Made by a program: the position numbers and the translations under genes
Notes under the pieces: model-generated
Databases searched by the model: none
Seen by the model: the letters and a program-made list of their open reading frames with translations, nothing else
Told to the model about the DNA's origin: nothing
In this document: one piece after another, positions 34,795 through 47,434 of the stretch
Position numbering within the stretch: position 1 is the first letter of the stretch
Layout: each line of letters starts with the position of its first letter
DNA from: Congeria kusceri
Taxonomy: Eukaryota > Mollusca > Bivalvia > Myida > Dreissenidae
Length of the DNA stretch: 64,000 nt
Assembly (NCBI GenBank): GCA_027627225.1
Contig: CM051033.1
Location: forward strand, 7,525,801-7,589,800
Direction: 5' to 3'

Positions 34795-37299
34795 CACCGC
34801 AGATCTGTTATATTGTGATCCGTTATTCTGCTATATCCAATATATCGCGTAGCGGCCGTGGTTCCAGATTTTGTTTCATGTACTTCAATATTTTACTATT
34901 ACACGACGTTCATAAATAAATCCCGTTGGATCTGGTTTTTCGCCCCTACATCGCTACTCTTTCATTCACACTCCTGTACTGCGACAAACAATAACCCGAT
35001 CCGTTCAACATCACAGTGTAACAGTTTGACGTCATCAGCTTACATCGCTCATGCCACACATGACAACATCCGTTCACTGCTGTCGCTTTAATTAACAGGC
35101 AAATTACACGCCGTCCACGTGGAAGGTGTATACAGTAACTGTATGTCATAGATCAATACTGACCTATCTGAATGACAATAACGTTACCAATACGGCGTAA
35201 CTGTTTCTTTTTTGTTTAAGAGAAAATGCACATCGTTTCCAATCTTGTTGTTATGTGCTACGAAACTTTTATACAAAAGTAAAGATCTCAATGTTCTGTG
35301 CGCTACAAAGTTCTTATACAACAATCAATACATTCACGCTATCCATGCGAATGACGTGACGTTGTACATGTCGACATAATTTGTGCGCGCTTTTCTAGCA
35401 GAACAAAGGATTTACACAAAGTACATGTGCAGTTTAAGGTAGAAAGATCCTAATGACTTCGGAAATATCTGTTAACTTCGGCCCATTCGCCACTAACCGT
35501 AAATCTAATCGATCTGATCCGATACAGAAATTATTTTCGCGAAATAAACATTACCGGTACTTTTCGAATGTTGAGTAATTTTCAATTAAATGTGTGAAAT
35601 AAATGCTTATTTGTGTTTAAAGATGAAAGTAAAAATGTAGTTTGAAGAAAAACAAGGTATTCTGGCATGGGTAATACCTTCAAATGACGTCATTGTTGGG
35701 AATTTTTGTTTACATTTAATCATGACATTTTCGCGATATGTCTGGTGTATTTCATTACACTAAAGTTAAAATAGTTATAAATAAATGTCCAAGGAGTATT
35801 AGTATTATTGAACATAATTATTCGTATACAAAAACATATCTGTGTGAAGGAGATACGTGCTCCTTGCTGTGAAATGACATTCATTAACACCAAAAATAGT
35901 CAGTCGAGATGGGTGGAGAGCGGGACGTCAGGTGATCGAGTTTGTCGTTCTGTTGGATAATTTAAAATACTGTTCATTGTGTAAACTTGGACCTGTTCCA
36001 CTGAGGAATTTTGACAAAATCTAGCACTGTAAAAAACATATGAAAATTATGTATCGACGAAATGATGAGAATGGTCTAAGAGACACCTTTTTATCCAAAA
36101 ACAGTGACATTTTACCAATAGTCACAAGCTCCAAGAAGAGTCTTGATGAAGTTATCACAAAGATTTGCCAGTTTTTTGAAGCTCTTGTTAACCCAATGTA
36201 ATGAAAATGTCAAATGAATTTTTTGAAATACAAACTTAAAAAAAATGTTTATTATTTTTCTGAATTTGGTAACCAAGGACATGTGAACCTCAGCTAGTTA
36301 CATTTGTATTTAAAATGTTTACGCAAAACACTATTCCTTTAACATTAATGCAAAAATAATTAAATTAATATCGATACTGCTTTTAGATTATATAATAAGA
36401 AGAGAAAAAAATATTTTAACATAGAAGGAAAATATTTGCTTTGTTACCTGTCTTATTTTATTTTTTTTATAACATAGGGTTGCTTCACGCCAAATGTTAT
36501 ACGTTGAGATTTGTGTGGTGAACCTATGTCAATTTATACCTTTTTCATCTCAGATAAGGTTATATTATATTTTGGTATTACTGATTTTGACATACTATGA
36601 AATAAAAGTTGAAAAAATACAAAAATTGGTGTTAGGCGTATTTGTACTGTAATAAAATCTGTTGTTTTTTACCATATGCTTAGCCAAATTTAATGTCATA
36701 AGTATTGTTGGTCAACTTTAGTACTTATGTTTGTTATACTTTTTCATAAGATACATCTTTAACGTATAAATTAAAGCTATTCAGTAATAAATAAAATACA
36801 TTTTGACAATATGTCAGTCATTTTTGTAAGTGTACCCCAACAAACTTTTAGGTTGAAGTAGAAAATGAGGGGTTATAACAAAAATCACATTTTTAAGAAA
36901 ACGTGTGGTTAGATTTTGTTTATATTTCACAGTTAAGTCTCACAATAGATTTAATGATCAAATATAATAAGAATGTCACGGTCTGAGAAAAGTCCCATTA
37001 GGGGCTTTCTACCTTAATTGTAAATATAAATTGTGTTTACTTTATGTGAACAGTAAAATTCAGGATTGGGATTTAGAATTTATTATACAGAATTTGAAAT
37101 TAATTATCAGGAATAATGTTATAGTTTTATATACAAATGGAATATTTTACATATGGATATAACACATTGTGGATGTTAACAACAATGAAAAAGGTGCGTT
37201 AATTACATTTATGTTAATTACGCAACTGGAGTTTCGCTTTGTTTATAATGAGATCGTGAAAATATGCCAGTGTATACGCGATATAATGGATCTGCAGTG
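34795..37299 (+). mobile_element. TA-flanked transposon (copy 1) carrying a nested TTAA element
   Basis: The left end 'caccgcagatctgttatatt' and the right end, inverted 'cactgcagatccattatatc', form a ~20-bp terminal repeat rich in 'tatcgcg', with TA on both sides. Related copies are at 49,046-~49,960 (inverted) and 62,665-63,242. No transposase ORF remains. About 1.58 kb of its 2.5 kb is a later insertion (35,438-37,013). Tc1/mariner affiliation is inferred from TA duplication only. Confidence 0.75.
35438..37013. mobile_element. TTAA-flanked non-autonomous element nested in the previous one
   Basis: TTAA at 35,434-35,437 and 37,014-37,017 flank the inverted repeat GGTAGAAAGATCCTAATG / CATTAGGGGCTTTCTACC. 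The inverted paralogue at 49,370-49,400 has the uninterrupted empty site with a single TTAA ('acatgtgtattttaactgta' on its minus strand). The interior is AT-rich and has no ORF above chance. A piggyBac- or Kolobok-type origin is possible. Confidence 0.85.
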
Positions 37300-37329
37300 T
37301 ATAAAGAAGTTTATCTTGCGAGGGTTGGA

Positions 37330-38640
37330 GGCGAGCGCTTCCGATGTTTGAGCAAAAAAAGACAAACTTCTCTAAATTCAACATTAATCCTAGTATTCTT
37401 TTTATACCATCATTTTTTCTTCTAAACCATAAAAAACAAATGTTGTACAAAATGTGGAAATCATAAACTAGTAGTACAACTACTTTTACTAGTGTTTAAT
37501 AAAAAATGAACGAATTGTACTAAAGAAGTAATCCCAAGATACTAGAAATACAAGAAACAAAACATAGGCTGTTAATAAGTTTTATTGTATATGTTTGTGT
37601 TATTACTACAAAATATAATTGAAAAGTAACTTTTACAATTAAAGGGACCTTTAAAGTCAAAAAAGATAAAACTGCGTAATGATCCTTACAATTTATGATC
37701 TATAAACGAGTCAATACACAATAAATGACCATAACCTTTCTGCTCGTTTTCAAAAACTCGGAAACGAAGCGCATGTGTGACTGCAAATCTGATTGTTTCG
37801 GAAAACATTTTGCGTATTTTAAATACAATTTATGTAAATTATAATCAAACAACTGACCAGACAATGAGACTGTATTGTGTAAAAGTAAACATTGTGACTG
37901 TATCGTGTACGGAATAGAAAACGTAGTCCATACATGCGACAAGTATATTTTCACACTGTGGAAATACAGCTAAGTTTATCCCTGGGGCTGTTATTTCGTC
38001 AATGATAGGATAAAATAATAAGTAAAGACTTCCTCAAATTTTGTTATGATTATGCAAGTACTTTACAGGACACCTTTAGTCCTAGAAAGAAGTGTTCTCT
38101 TCAACCTTGACACGACATTGACACGACAAAAGTATGAGTTCAGCCGAGATATGCGTACCATATCTTTTCAACAATAAAATACTTGTCTTCGAGAATTTAC
38201 GAGTGTGGACGAGTCTGTACGACTTGTGAGGACAGGAGTACAAGTTTCTGATCACATTTTAAGAGAAACAGAAAAGCAGATGTTCTAGTAAGTCTCTAAA
38301 ACTTGCAGCAAACTCGTGTTATGAGTGTCAGGAATGATAATATGCGGCAAAACGCTATGGGAAGACAAGTCTATGGAATGTTTTTGAGTGTGTTTGAGAG
38401 TGCGCGAGATTCCTTCAACTGTTCGAAAATACAAAGTTGCTGAGAAGCGGGGAGAATTTTAAACAGTTTAAAATTCTGGCCCCTACTTGGCGAGTTCTGG
38501 CGACATAAGAAGAGATTAGTAGACATCACGCAACAAAGAATGACATCAGTACAACATCTGCACGACAGTAGACGAGTTGTGGCGAGTTACAACTCGCCAG
38601 AACTCGTAGCTCAAATTCTCCAAAGTGTCACAGGGCCTTA
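37330..38640. other. No gene; short ACGAGT-rich inverted motifs near the right end
   Basis: Mostly featureless AT-rich sequence. From 38,190 to 38,610 the motif 'acgagt/actcgt' recurs in both orientations, with a local hairpin at about 38,571-38,607 ('cgagttgtggcgagttacaa'...'ctcgccagaactcg'). This may be a decayed MITE. Confidence 0.4.
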
Positions 38641-38649
38641 TTCAGTCTA

Positions 38650-39365
38650 GAGTTGTTGAGCAAAAACCATTTTTCTATTTTTAGTAACAGTGACCTTAAC
38701 CCCACCCATCCCATATGCAATCCTAAGCGAGATCTCAATATAAGGTATCTACATATGAAATTTCGATACAATAGCTAAAATTTGTACTCGAGTTACAGAG
38801 TGGTAACCACATTTTTATTTATAAGAATGGTGACCTTGACCTGGAACCCACCCATTTAATAATCCCAAGTTAGGTCTTAATAAAAGGTATCTAAATATAA
38901 GTTTCATTGCAATAGTTTAAATCGTTCTAGGGTTATTGAGCGGTAATCGTTCGTTTTATTTATAGTAATGGTGACCTTGACCGATCCATCACAAGAAAGA
39001 TCTCGATAAAAGGTATCTACCAATGAGGTTTCATTACAATATATCAATACCTTCTCAAGTTATTGAGCAGAAACTATTTTTTCTATATGTAGTAATGGTC
39101 ACATTGAACCCACCCACCCCTGATGCAATACCAAATAAGGTCTTAATATAAGGTATCAATGTATAAAATTTCATTCAAAGAGCTTGATATGTTTGTGAGT
39201 TATTCAGCGGAAACAATTTTTCTACTTTTAGTAAAGGTGACCTTGACCCCACCGACTCCAGATGCAATTCCAAGCGAGGTCTCAATATAAGGTATCTATG
39301 TATGAAGTTTCATTTTAATAGCTCAATTTGTTGTCAAGTTAGAGAGCGGAATTCAAAAGTTGACG
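38650..39365 (+). repeat. 'gaccttgacc' tandem array, five units
   Basis: Same unit structure as 22,735-23,490, more diverged. It ends with 'gttgacgccgcc' as does the copy at 9,600. Confidence 0.8.
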
Positions 39366-39449
39366 CCGCCACTACGCCTGCATGCCCAAAACTACATACC
39401 CCAATCTAACAATGAAAATTTTGTTAAAAACCCATTCCACCACTGCCAG

Positions 39450-39668
39450 CCTAAAATCCCCTCCCCACCTAATGCATGAATGAGACAAAGTACCTAAAAT
39501 CCCCTCCCCACCTAATGCATGAACGAGACAAAGTACCTAAAATCCCCTCCCCACCTAATGCATGAACGAGACAATGTACCTAAAATCCCCTCTGCACCTA
39601 ATGCATGAACGAGACAATGTACCTAAAATCCCCTCCCCATCTAATGCACGAATGAGACAATGTACCTA
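39450..39668. repeat. 43-bp tandem repeat, five copies
   Basis: The unit 'cctaaaatcccctccccacc' + 'taatgcatgaacgagacaaa' + 'gta' is repeated five times with few changes. It directly follows the previous array. Confidence 0.9.
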
Positions 39669-39905
39669 AAATCACCAACAAGACAAAGTCTTCTTTTTAT
39701 GTGCCCCCAGTTTTAATTAACCTGTATATATTTGTACAGTCCAGTCAGATCTTTTTATTAGTTTCATATTGTTTTATCTGTGTTTTTTAAAGGCCCTGAA
39801 CAGTAAGCCATTTATTAAAACCAGAAGCATGTAATGTATGTTTTTAGTTTTATAGTATATTGGATCTTTAACCTTTTGTTTAAGAAATAATAAATTTACG
39901 TCATA

Positions 39906-40026
39906 GTTTGTTGTCGAATAACCCACGGACGGAAGTTTATATGCATAGGATTTTAATCACGAGTATGTAGCACAAGGTTGTTTTTTTTCTTTTCTGTCCA
40001 TAGGTTATTCGACAACAAACCATGAT
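39906..40026. mobile_element. 120-bp MITE, TIR GTTTGTTGTCGAATAACC
   Basis: 'gtttgttgtcgaataaccca' is matched by the inverted 'ataggttattcgacaacaaa' with ~26-bp arms (one to three mismatches) and a 70-bp centre. No TSD is clear. 40,030-40,680 is otherwise featureless. Confidence 0.65.
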
Positions 40027-40684
40027 TTTTTATTTTGATTTTAACACGATTTGAAACTAACCATTAATCCGAATAATTCATGTATATGTTATGCTCTACC
40101 TTTTTATGAAAACTCCACTCAGATTCTTTAGCAATGGCTGTTCTTTAAGTTAGATTCCCTCCCCCCTAATTTACAAAAACAAACTTGCTGTTTTCAAACA
40201 TAGAACTTAAATCGATGAAATCATTTTAAAATAAATTGCAACATCATGTACTATGCAGCAATAGTTTGAACATCAACCATACATTGTGAAGCATTAATGG
40301 ATATAATTTTACCTATGCACTGGTAACAAAGGACGAAATGTCCGTAACAACCTTATCAACAAAGAAGGAAATCAAGTATGGGTTAATCTGCAATAACCTA
40401 AGGGCAGCACAAGCTACGACAACGAAAACAGTCCAGGCAAAAGTGTTGTCCCCATGATTTTATAACATGAAATGTTGTAACAAAATGCCATGCTCTGCAA
40501 TCAAATGTGTAGCACTGACATTGAGCTTTCCTCGTTGTGCGTCTTTAATACATTTTTTTAAGATTCCTTCATAACAAATATTAAAAATTACAACAATTCA
40601 TAAATCTGTGTAAAGTGTCAACATGTTTTGCTTAATATGTTGAATGTAAGCAAATGCTGTGTTAGAATTTTCTAAATCTGTCAC

Positions 40685-40935
40685 CATGGGGTAGGGTCCA
40701 TGTAACTAAATAGCTCAACAATTTTATGTCTCAAAGGACAGGGTCTCATGTTGGAGCAAAAAGATATATTCCCTGTTCACAAGAGCTCGCTATTAATTCA
40801 AAGTATGTATTTGTAACACCCAACACTAAGATTTATATACCAAAAAAAAAGGGAATATTACATGACTTTGGTGTTACGGTGGCTCGTATCGCTCAAGTTG
40901 ATTGTGTGATGCTGTATTCCACAAGCCTGTGTTAA
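40685..40935 (+). repeat. Dispersed repeat, paralogous to 20,940-21,190
   Basis: See 20,940-21,190. The two share order and landmarks over ~240 bp. 40,940-41,845 has no recognised feature. Confidence 0.65.
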
Positions 40936-41845
40936 AAAAATCCACCACAAATATGCTACGAAACAAACAAAACAATAACAAAACAGTTGAAAAACGCGCA
41001 GGAATATATTTCATGTACATGAAAGACGTCATTTGACTCAAATCAACATCATGTAACTGCGGCGTCATGTCTATAATAGAACAGGTTGTTTCCCAATGTT
41101 GTCCGTAACGTTACAGAAATAGATACTCAACGAATGCAAAATAGTATGTTTTCCAGCCATTGAATACAGAATTTTATTTCACAGTGTGAAATATTGAAAT
41201 TTTATCTGACCTATTGTATTCTACACCAAAAATATACCAGTATTTGAGTCAAATTATCTATATGTATATAATAAAGTAAAATATTACAAACCAACCAGAT
41301 CATAATTGCAGATGCAAGTTATTTTAACATCTAACATTAAAACTTTATATATCTTTTAACTTAAAACAATGTCACCCTATATTGTTATTTTCAAGTATTA
41401 TTACTTGAACATTAAAACTAACAGGGTTTAAAGCATAACCTGCATAACATGTTTAGAAACAAATGTTGATACATAAAACTATGTGTTTCCATCATTAAAT
41501 TTGTATACCAGTTGGGTTATTTCTCCCACTTTCTCTCTCTTTCTATATATTACGACACACAAAAAGATAAACGTAAAGAAAACAACAAATAATGCCATAC
41601 TTATTAAGTGCATAGATATTCGGTATATATTTTGTTTGTTAATTTGTTAATAAAATAAATACTAAATAATAATTATTCTTTAATTCGTATTTGTTTTAAT
41701 CTACTTCTCATAATGTTCATTATTAAAACAAAACAGTCTGTTTCCATTATGCACGAGTGCAATTTCTCTCTCTGCCTTACTTTTGATAGAAGCTTAACGC
41801 TGACTGGCTTAATGGATTTGAATCGGGTTAATTTATTTGTTCCTT

Positions 41846-41991
41846 TCAAATCTCTGAATCAAAATCTTCTATAGAAGTAAACACGTTACACACAGCCTCG
41901 TTATTTTCATTGTTGTGCAATTCTACTGGGGTAATTCCTGTCAATAAATATTCAAAATCTTTATGTACATCTTTATCTAAAGAAGTTTTAT
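41846..41991 (-). CDS. Candidate terminal exon, acidic C-terminus of an unknown protein
   Basis: Minus-strand reading from a possible acceptor ('ggattgtaag') gives KTSLDKDVHKDFEYLLTGIT, then PVELHNNENNEAVCNVFTS, then IEDFDSEI and TGA. The 47-residue reading is acidic and protein-like in otherwise very AT-rich DNA. The acceptor lacks a good pyrimidine tract and no upstream exon was found, so it could be a decayed transposase tail or an isolated last exon. Family not recognised. Confidence 0.35.
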
Positions 41992-41999
41992 CTTACAAT

Positions 42000-43035
42000 C
42001 CTTGTATTATATTTTGCATTATCATGTTTTATACAGCACACATTATTGAGTTCTTTTAAACATATTATTAATTTTAAACACATAGATTCTTATTATAAGT
42101 ACTGCACCTGCACTGCAAAGTAATATTATATATGTAACTACCGCTTTAACGCAGGAATATTGTATACAATATACACACCAAGTTTTCTATGTGAACCAGT
42201 GTGATCAGCAAATTGTTTTTAACCGACGACGAATGGGTACGTTGACTAGCTCGTACTATTAGGTGAATAGTCAAGCTAAAATTTCTAAATCAGTTGAAGG
42301 GAAACAACTCCAAATAAACCATGTATACCAAACTTTTCTATCTCAATTTGTAAAACATTTTGTAAGTTCAGACCAAGTTTTTTCATCCACTTTAAATACA
42401 TATCTTTATGAAACTTGTATACAGTGTTTATACACTTTTAATGCTGAAGACTTGAATATGTCATTAGCATGCCAATACATATGATTTTTTTAATCCTAAA
42501 ACAAAGCACATTTTATGCAACATATATAAGAGGATTCCAACAACACGCAGTAAATAAATGCATATTTATTTGAAAAAAACATCAATGAAATCTGTTTTGA
42601 AGGCCATGTGTTGAATAATCAAACGGAGCCACACTCGTTATTTGTCATGACAGACTGAAATAAGGTGTATTTCTGTGTGAAACTTATGTTGATTTTTCTT
42701 GTTTAGGATAATTACAAGTAAATATGTAACAGACTAAACTCTTACAATAGTTTAAATATTTTATATATATTGGTAATATACATTGTGGTATATCTAAAAG
42801 GTCTGTCACTTGACACGATTTTATAGTCAAATGGGAGAAATATGCAAACATTTATAAGACATGTTTTGAAATATTGACCATCAGCCATTTCTAGCAGGAG
42901 GCTGAGTGTTATATTAGCTGGAACTTGTTCATAAAAATGTAGGTTTATTATTAATTCTCCAAGAATGATTGCTGTGTAATTTGGTTGAATATTTCCTAGT
43001 AGTTTATGAAAAAATATTTTAAGTGTTTACAGACG
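42000..43035. other. No feature recognised
   Basis: AT-rich sequence. ORFs of 60-75 codons here have low-complexity composition and no splice or motif support. Confidence 0.5.
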
Positions 43036-43039
43036 CACT

Positions 43040-43640
43040 AATACATGTACATACAACAGGACAAAATGGCACTGTATAAGCTTTTTTTCGATAGCAATAT
43101 ACATGATGTTTGGCACAAACTTTGTAAGCACATCTGGTGGGAGAGGAGGAGGCCAAAATTCACTCCTCATTGGACTGGAACATATTGCCGATATGTGCAA
43201 CAAGATATTATTAATATTAAGTATTTCTACGCATTATAATAAACACAATGGCACAGCGAACAAGCACAGACTAGTACATTTCATGGCACACATAACTCAA
43301 AATTATTCCACGGGAACTTGCCAATAGTATGCACAATTTGGCTTGGTATTGGCCTTCTTTAGACCAAGTTATTAATGGCACTACAATGAATAATTGACTT
43401 AAAGTACATTGACTGACCGAATTGACAACAAACAATATGAAATGGATTTTGCGAGGACTGAACATAAAATTATATGCCCAGTTTTTTCAACATCCAACCA
43501 GTGGCTTCAGAGAAGTTGTTACAAGCAAAATACAAAATGCTGATAACAAACAACAGACAACAAACAACTGACGACAGACGATGATTGACCAAAATAGTTC
43601 ACACCAGAGCATTTCAAGCTCAAGTGAGCTAAAAATCTGT
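43040..43640 (+). repeat. Duplicated segment, copy 7 (right end only)
   Basis: Matches 3,620-4,200 and 33,700-34,520 ('gcaca..tggtggga', 'ggccaaaattcactcctcat', 'gaacttgccaatagtatgca', 'caatttggcttggtattgg'). It ends with 'ttcacaccagagca' ... 'caagtgagctaaaaa'. It abuts the 3' side of the candidate gene below. Confidence 0.6.
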
Positions 43641-43710
43641 TCAGTGCATTCATACTGTATTTGGACAGCAAGGCACTGAGGCAGCGACTATTGTTGATAT
43701 CATTGTCATC

Positions 43711-46700
43711 TTACTTTGGCAAGAACTTGTGTTTGCAATCCTTGACTTGACAACTATCCCAACCACAGTCACTTCCACCTAGGCAGGAGGGAGGTCGGTA
43801 CAGGTCCAGTGTCTGGCTCGAGTTCTGTTCCCACTGCTTACAGAACTCGAGTCCCTGGCTGACCAATTTGTCCTCCGTACTTCAACTGTGTAAACACAAC
43901 AGAAATATAAAAAGATCACGTGGATGGAATGCTCGTAAGTATAACAATAAGTTAAGAATTTATTAAAACTTGTATTGTGATTATGTGAGTACTCAACTGG
44001 CCACCTGTAGTCGAAAAGTGAGAAGTGTTCTTCTATAAGACAAAGGACATACCGGGTACATATCTTTCAATTAAATAATTAATTAATAATTAGCGATTTA
44101 CCACACTGCTTTAAAATCATGAACCATTGCTTAAAACAATATTACACAACTCATCTGCAGAATCATTGTGAACATTTTAAAATCAGATGCAGTCAGTAAT
44201 TATTCCATGATTATCCCAAGTTTCTATGGTGAGAGTATTAACATAATTATAGCCTACATTGATGTCATTGTATTGTCAGGTTGAAATAAATTCACATGTT
44301 GATGGAAAATGCGGCCAAAACATATGATTTCTATAATACTAAACTACCTGTGCAGTTGCAAGGCCTGTCTCACCATCTCATGGGCGTCACCAACGCTGCT
44401 GAGCAGTCGGTCTGTTACCGTGAGGATCGTATCCACAGCCTCTTCCTGGGTCTCCCCAGCCTCGCAATGACAATCTGGAAAATATGGGAAACATAGGCAC
44501 GAAATACAAACCCTGGGTACATATTGACAGTGTTGTTTTTTTTAACTTAATCTTGTTTAATATCAATTTTGTCAATTGTAACAAAGACCATTCTGTATTC
44601 CCTGTGCAGGGTTTTTCATCAATGTGAAATTTTAGGGGTCGACAGGACTCAGGCAGATGATTTTCAGGGGTCCTGTCAATAAAGGCGGGGTCCCAATTCC
44701 CGTGTTTGCTTGCTTTTGCTGTTAATTTATTTTGTGACTTTGTGTAATTGAAACATACTTAAGAGTGTTTAAACATGGCATTTTACATTTTGGGGAAGCA
44801 AATGAAAGGCTAAAATATTTATTTGCAGGCCATTGAACCATTTGCAATATGAATGAATGCTAATTGAGTCAAAGTAGAGCCATCATTTACAATAGGGCCC
44901 TGAGGGCCCTAGGACGCTCACCTGAAACCTTGTAACCCAATTAGAATTTGCATCTCCGAGATGTGGCTTATTTTTATCCCAGGGGCATAATTTGAACAAT
45001 CTTTACAAACCTCTCGGCGTTGCGGTTTCAGGTAAAGCTTCTTAAAGTCATTCTGCTATTTGAGTCTAAATAAACCATGTGACCCCTTGGGGTGTGGCCA
45101 GACTTGACCCCAGGGGCATAATTTGAACAATCTTTGGAGAGGACCACTATGCAATGTTACATACTACATATCGGAAGCTGTGGGCCTTGCCGTTTCAGAG
45201 GAGAGGATTTTTAAAGTCAGTTTGCTATTTAAGTCTATATAAACCATGTGACCCCCTGGGTGTGACCAGTTTTGACCCTAGGGGCATAATTTGAACAATA
45301 TTTGTAGAGGACCACATATACATACCAAATATGAAGCCTCTAGGCCTTGCGGTTTCAGAGGATTAGAATTTTAAAGTCATTTTGCTATATAAGTTTATAT
45401 AAACCATGTGACCCCTGGGGTGTGGTCAGTTTTGACCCATGGGGCATAATTTGAACAATCTTTGTAGAGGACCACTATAGGATGCAACATACGAAATACA
45501 AGACCTTTGGGCCTTGCAGTTTCAGGCGTAGATTTTTTGCTATTTATGTTTATATAAACCGTGTGATACCCGGGGCAGGGCCTGTTTTAACCCCAGGGGC
45601 ATAATTTGAACAATCTTTGCAGAGGACCACTATAGGATGTTACATACCAAATATGAAACCTCTGGGCCTTGTGGTTTCAGAGGAGAAAATATTTAAAATC
45701 ATTTTTCTATTTATTCTATATAAACCATGTGACCCCCGGGGCGTGGCCAGCTCTGACCCTAGGGGCATAAATTGAATAATATTTGAAGAGGGCCACTATA
45801 GGATGTTACATACCAAATATGAAACCTCTGGGCCTTGCGGTTTCAGAGATTTTTAAAGACATTTTGCCATTTAAGTCTATATAAACCATGTGACCCCCCC
45901 AGGGCGTAGCCAGTTTTGACCCCAGGGGCATAATTTGAACAATCTTTGTAGAGGATCACTATCGGAAGTTACATACCAAATATGAAACCTCTGGGCCTTG
46001 TGGTTTCAGAGGAGAAGATTTTAAAGGTCATTTGCTACATACTGTATATAAACCAAGTGACCCCCGGGAGTGTCCCGTTTTGACCCCAGGGGCATAATTT
46101 GAACAAACTTTGTAAACAACCACTAAAGGATGTTACAAACCAAATATGAAACCTCTGGGCCTTACAGTTTCAGGTAGGAGAAGATTTGTAAAGTCATTTG
46201 CTATATATTCTATATAAACCATGTGACCCCCGGAGGATGGCCAGTTTTGACCCCAGGGCCATTATTTGAACAATCTTTGTAGAGGACCACTATAGGATGT
46301 TACATACCAAATATGAAACCTCTGGGCCTTGCGGTTTCAGAGAAGATATTTTTTTTAAGTTTACACTTTTAAAAGCAATTGTTCGCTCTGGTGACCTACA
46401 TATGCAGTGGACTGTAATTATTTGAACGACTTTGAAAAAGGGTCACCCAATGATCATTCCCGTGAAGTTTGGTAAAAATCTGTCAAGTGGTTTAGGAGAT
46501 GTCGTTAGAATGATAAATTGACGGACGCACGCACGGACGACGGACAGCGGGCAATCACAAAAGCTGACCATGAGCACTTTGTGCTCAGGTGAGCTAAAAA
46601 TAGCACACATTGTATTGGATTATTTAAATATAAAAGAATACATTATAAATGTTTATATTTATACATAACTGGAACATTTCAGTAGTATACTTCTGTAAAT

Positions 46701-47434
46701 TATTCACATCTCCGCCCAAAAATCATTTCATCTCAATAGCCTCGTGTCCTTTCTTCTATTTAGCACCCAATTTAGCTTACAGCGAAACACACTACATTTG
46801 CATTTGCGAGATAAATATCGAAGTATTCAGAATAAGCGACAATGTGCCTAGCAACGACAGGTGCGCGAGCATACGACTGGTCAATAGTCAACAAGAAACA
46901 CATGATGTACAACTCTGTACAGACATGACTAACTATAGTTGTCTTTCTTGTAATGATCAGAGTACCAATACATTAGAAATATTGTGTCCGATGTGATGCA
47001 GATTTTTTTAAATGACGGGTCCTGACTGACAATAAGTGCATAGTTGACGCAGAAAATTGCGTCCCGTAAATCTCTGCCTGTGTAAAATAATACATGAGCA
47101 ATTAAAGACCGCATGTTTTAAATCTCACTTAAGAAAGATGCTGCACACTCACATCTGGTATATGGGGCTCTGATGGCCGCATGTGTGGGACCTTTATCGC
47201 CAGTCAACATGGCTGAACGATGGCTGCACTCTTTGCGTAAAACTGTGTCAACACCTTCTCATAGGACAGATTGAGATTTGTGTCTTGCTTCGAGGCCTGC
47301 AATACGAAGGAACATGATTTAGTTTCAACCTATTTACTTAAGCTCCATAACATTCCAATGGCTAACAGAGACACGTACAAGCCAATTAAAACCGTTAGTT
47401 GGTATCTGAATTTGACTTCTTTGAGGTCTGCCAT
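43711..47434 (-). CDS. Candidate four-exon host gene: small membrane-anchored Cys-rich protein
   Basis: Model (minus): 47,434-47,338, 47,257-47,153, 44,474-44,348, 43,879-43,711. All three junctions join in phase to a ~165-residue protein. Exon 1 reads MADLKEVKFRYQLTVLIGLY then VSLLAIGMLW, a basic start plus a ~20-residue hydrophobic helix, fitting a type II signal anchor. Exon 3 (CHCEAGETQEEAVDTILTVT...) is helical. Exon 4 holds the Cys cluster SCLGGSDCGWDSCQVKDCKH and stop. Splice sites: donors GTAAAT, GTGAGT, GTAGTT; acceptors 'cctatgag', 'atattttccag', 'gttgaag' (first and last are weak). Exons 3 and 4 are the best supported; exon 1 and its 80-bp intron are least certain. No family recognised. 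A broken copy of exon 4 is at 34.6 kb. Intron 2 contains a 1.7 kb repeat array. Confidence 0.5.
44895..46600 (+). repeat. ~163-bp tandem array, nine units, inside an intron
   Basis: Nine units have 'tatataaaccatgtgacccc', 'ggggcataatttgaacaatc', 'tttgtagaggaccactatag', 'gatgttacataccaaatatg' and 'gggccttgcggtttcagagg', at spacings of 128 then ~157-170 bp. The left border is 'gggccctgagggccctagga' then 'cgctcacctg'. The right border has a GACGGACGC-rich tail and 'gtgctcaggtgagctaaaaa' (ends ~46,600). The two borders carry inverse forms of the CTCACCTGAG stem, so the array may be one mobile unit. Confidence 0.9.
46765..46996 (+). CDS. Candidate terminal exon on the opposite strand
   Basis: An excellent acceptor ('gtcctttcttctatttag') precedes an open reading to TGA at 46,996: PNLAYSETHYICICEINIEV, then FRISDNVPSNDRCASIRLV, then NSQQETHDVQLCTDMTN and a Cys-rich end. 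Seven Cys, and more GC-rich than its flanks. It lies antisense within intron 2 of the minus-strand gene model. Family not recognised; no upstream exon found. Confidence 0.38.

Noticed and set aside
47200..47212. TGT-TGA in another frame of exon 2 as a possible selenocysteine codon
   Set aside because: That frame is out of phase with exon 3, and no SECIS-like element was identified.
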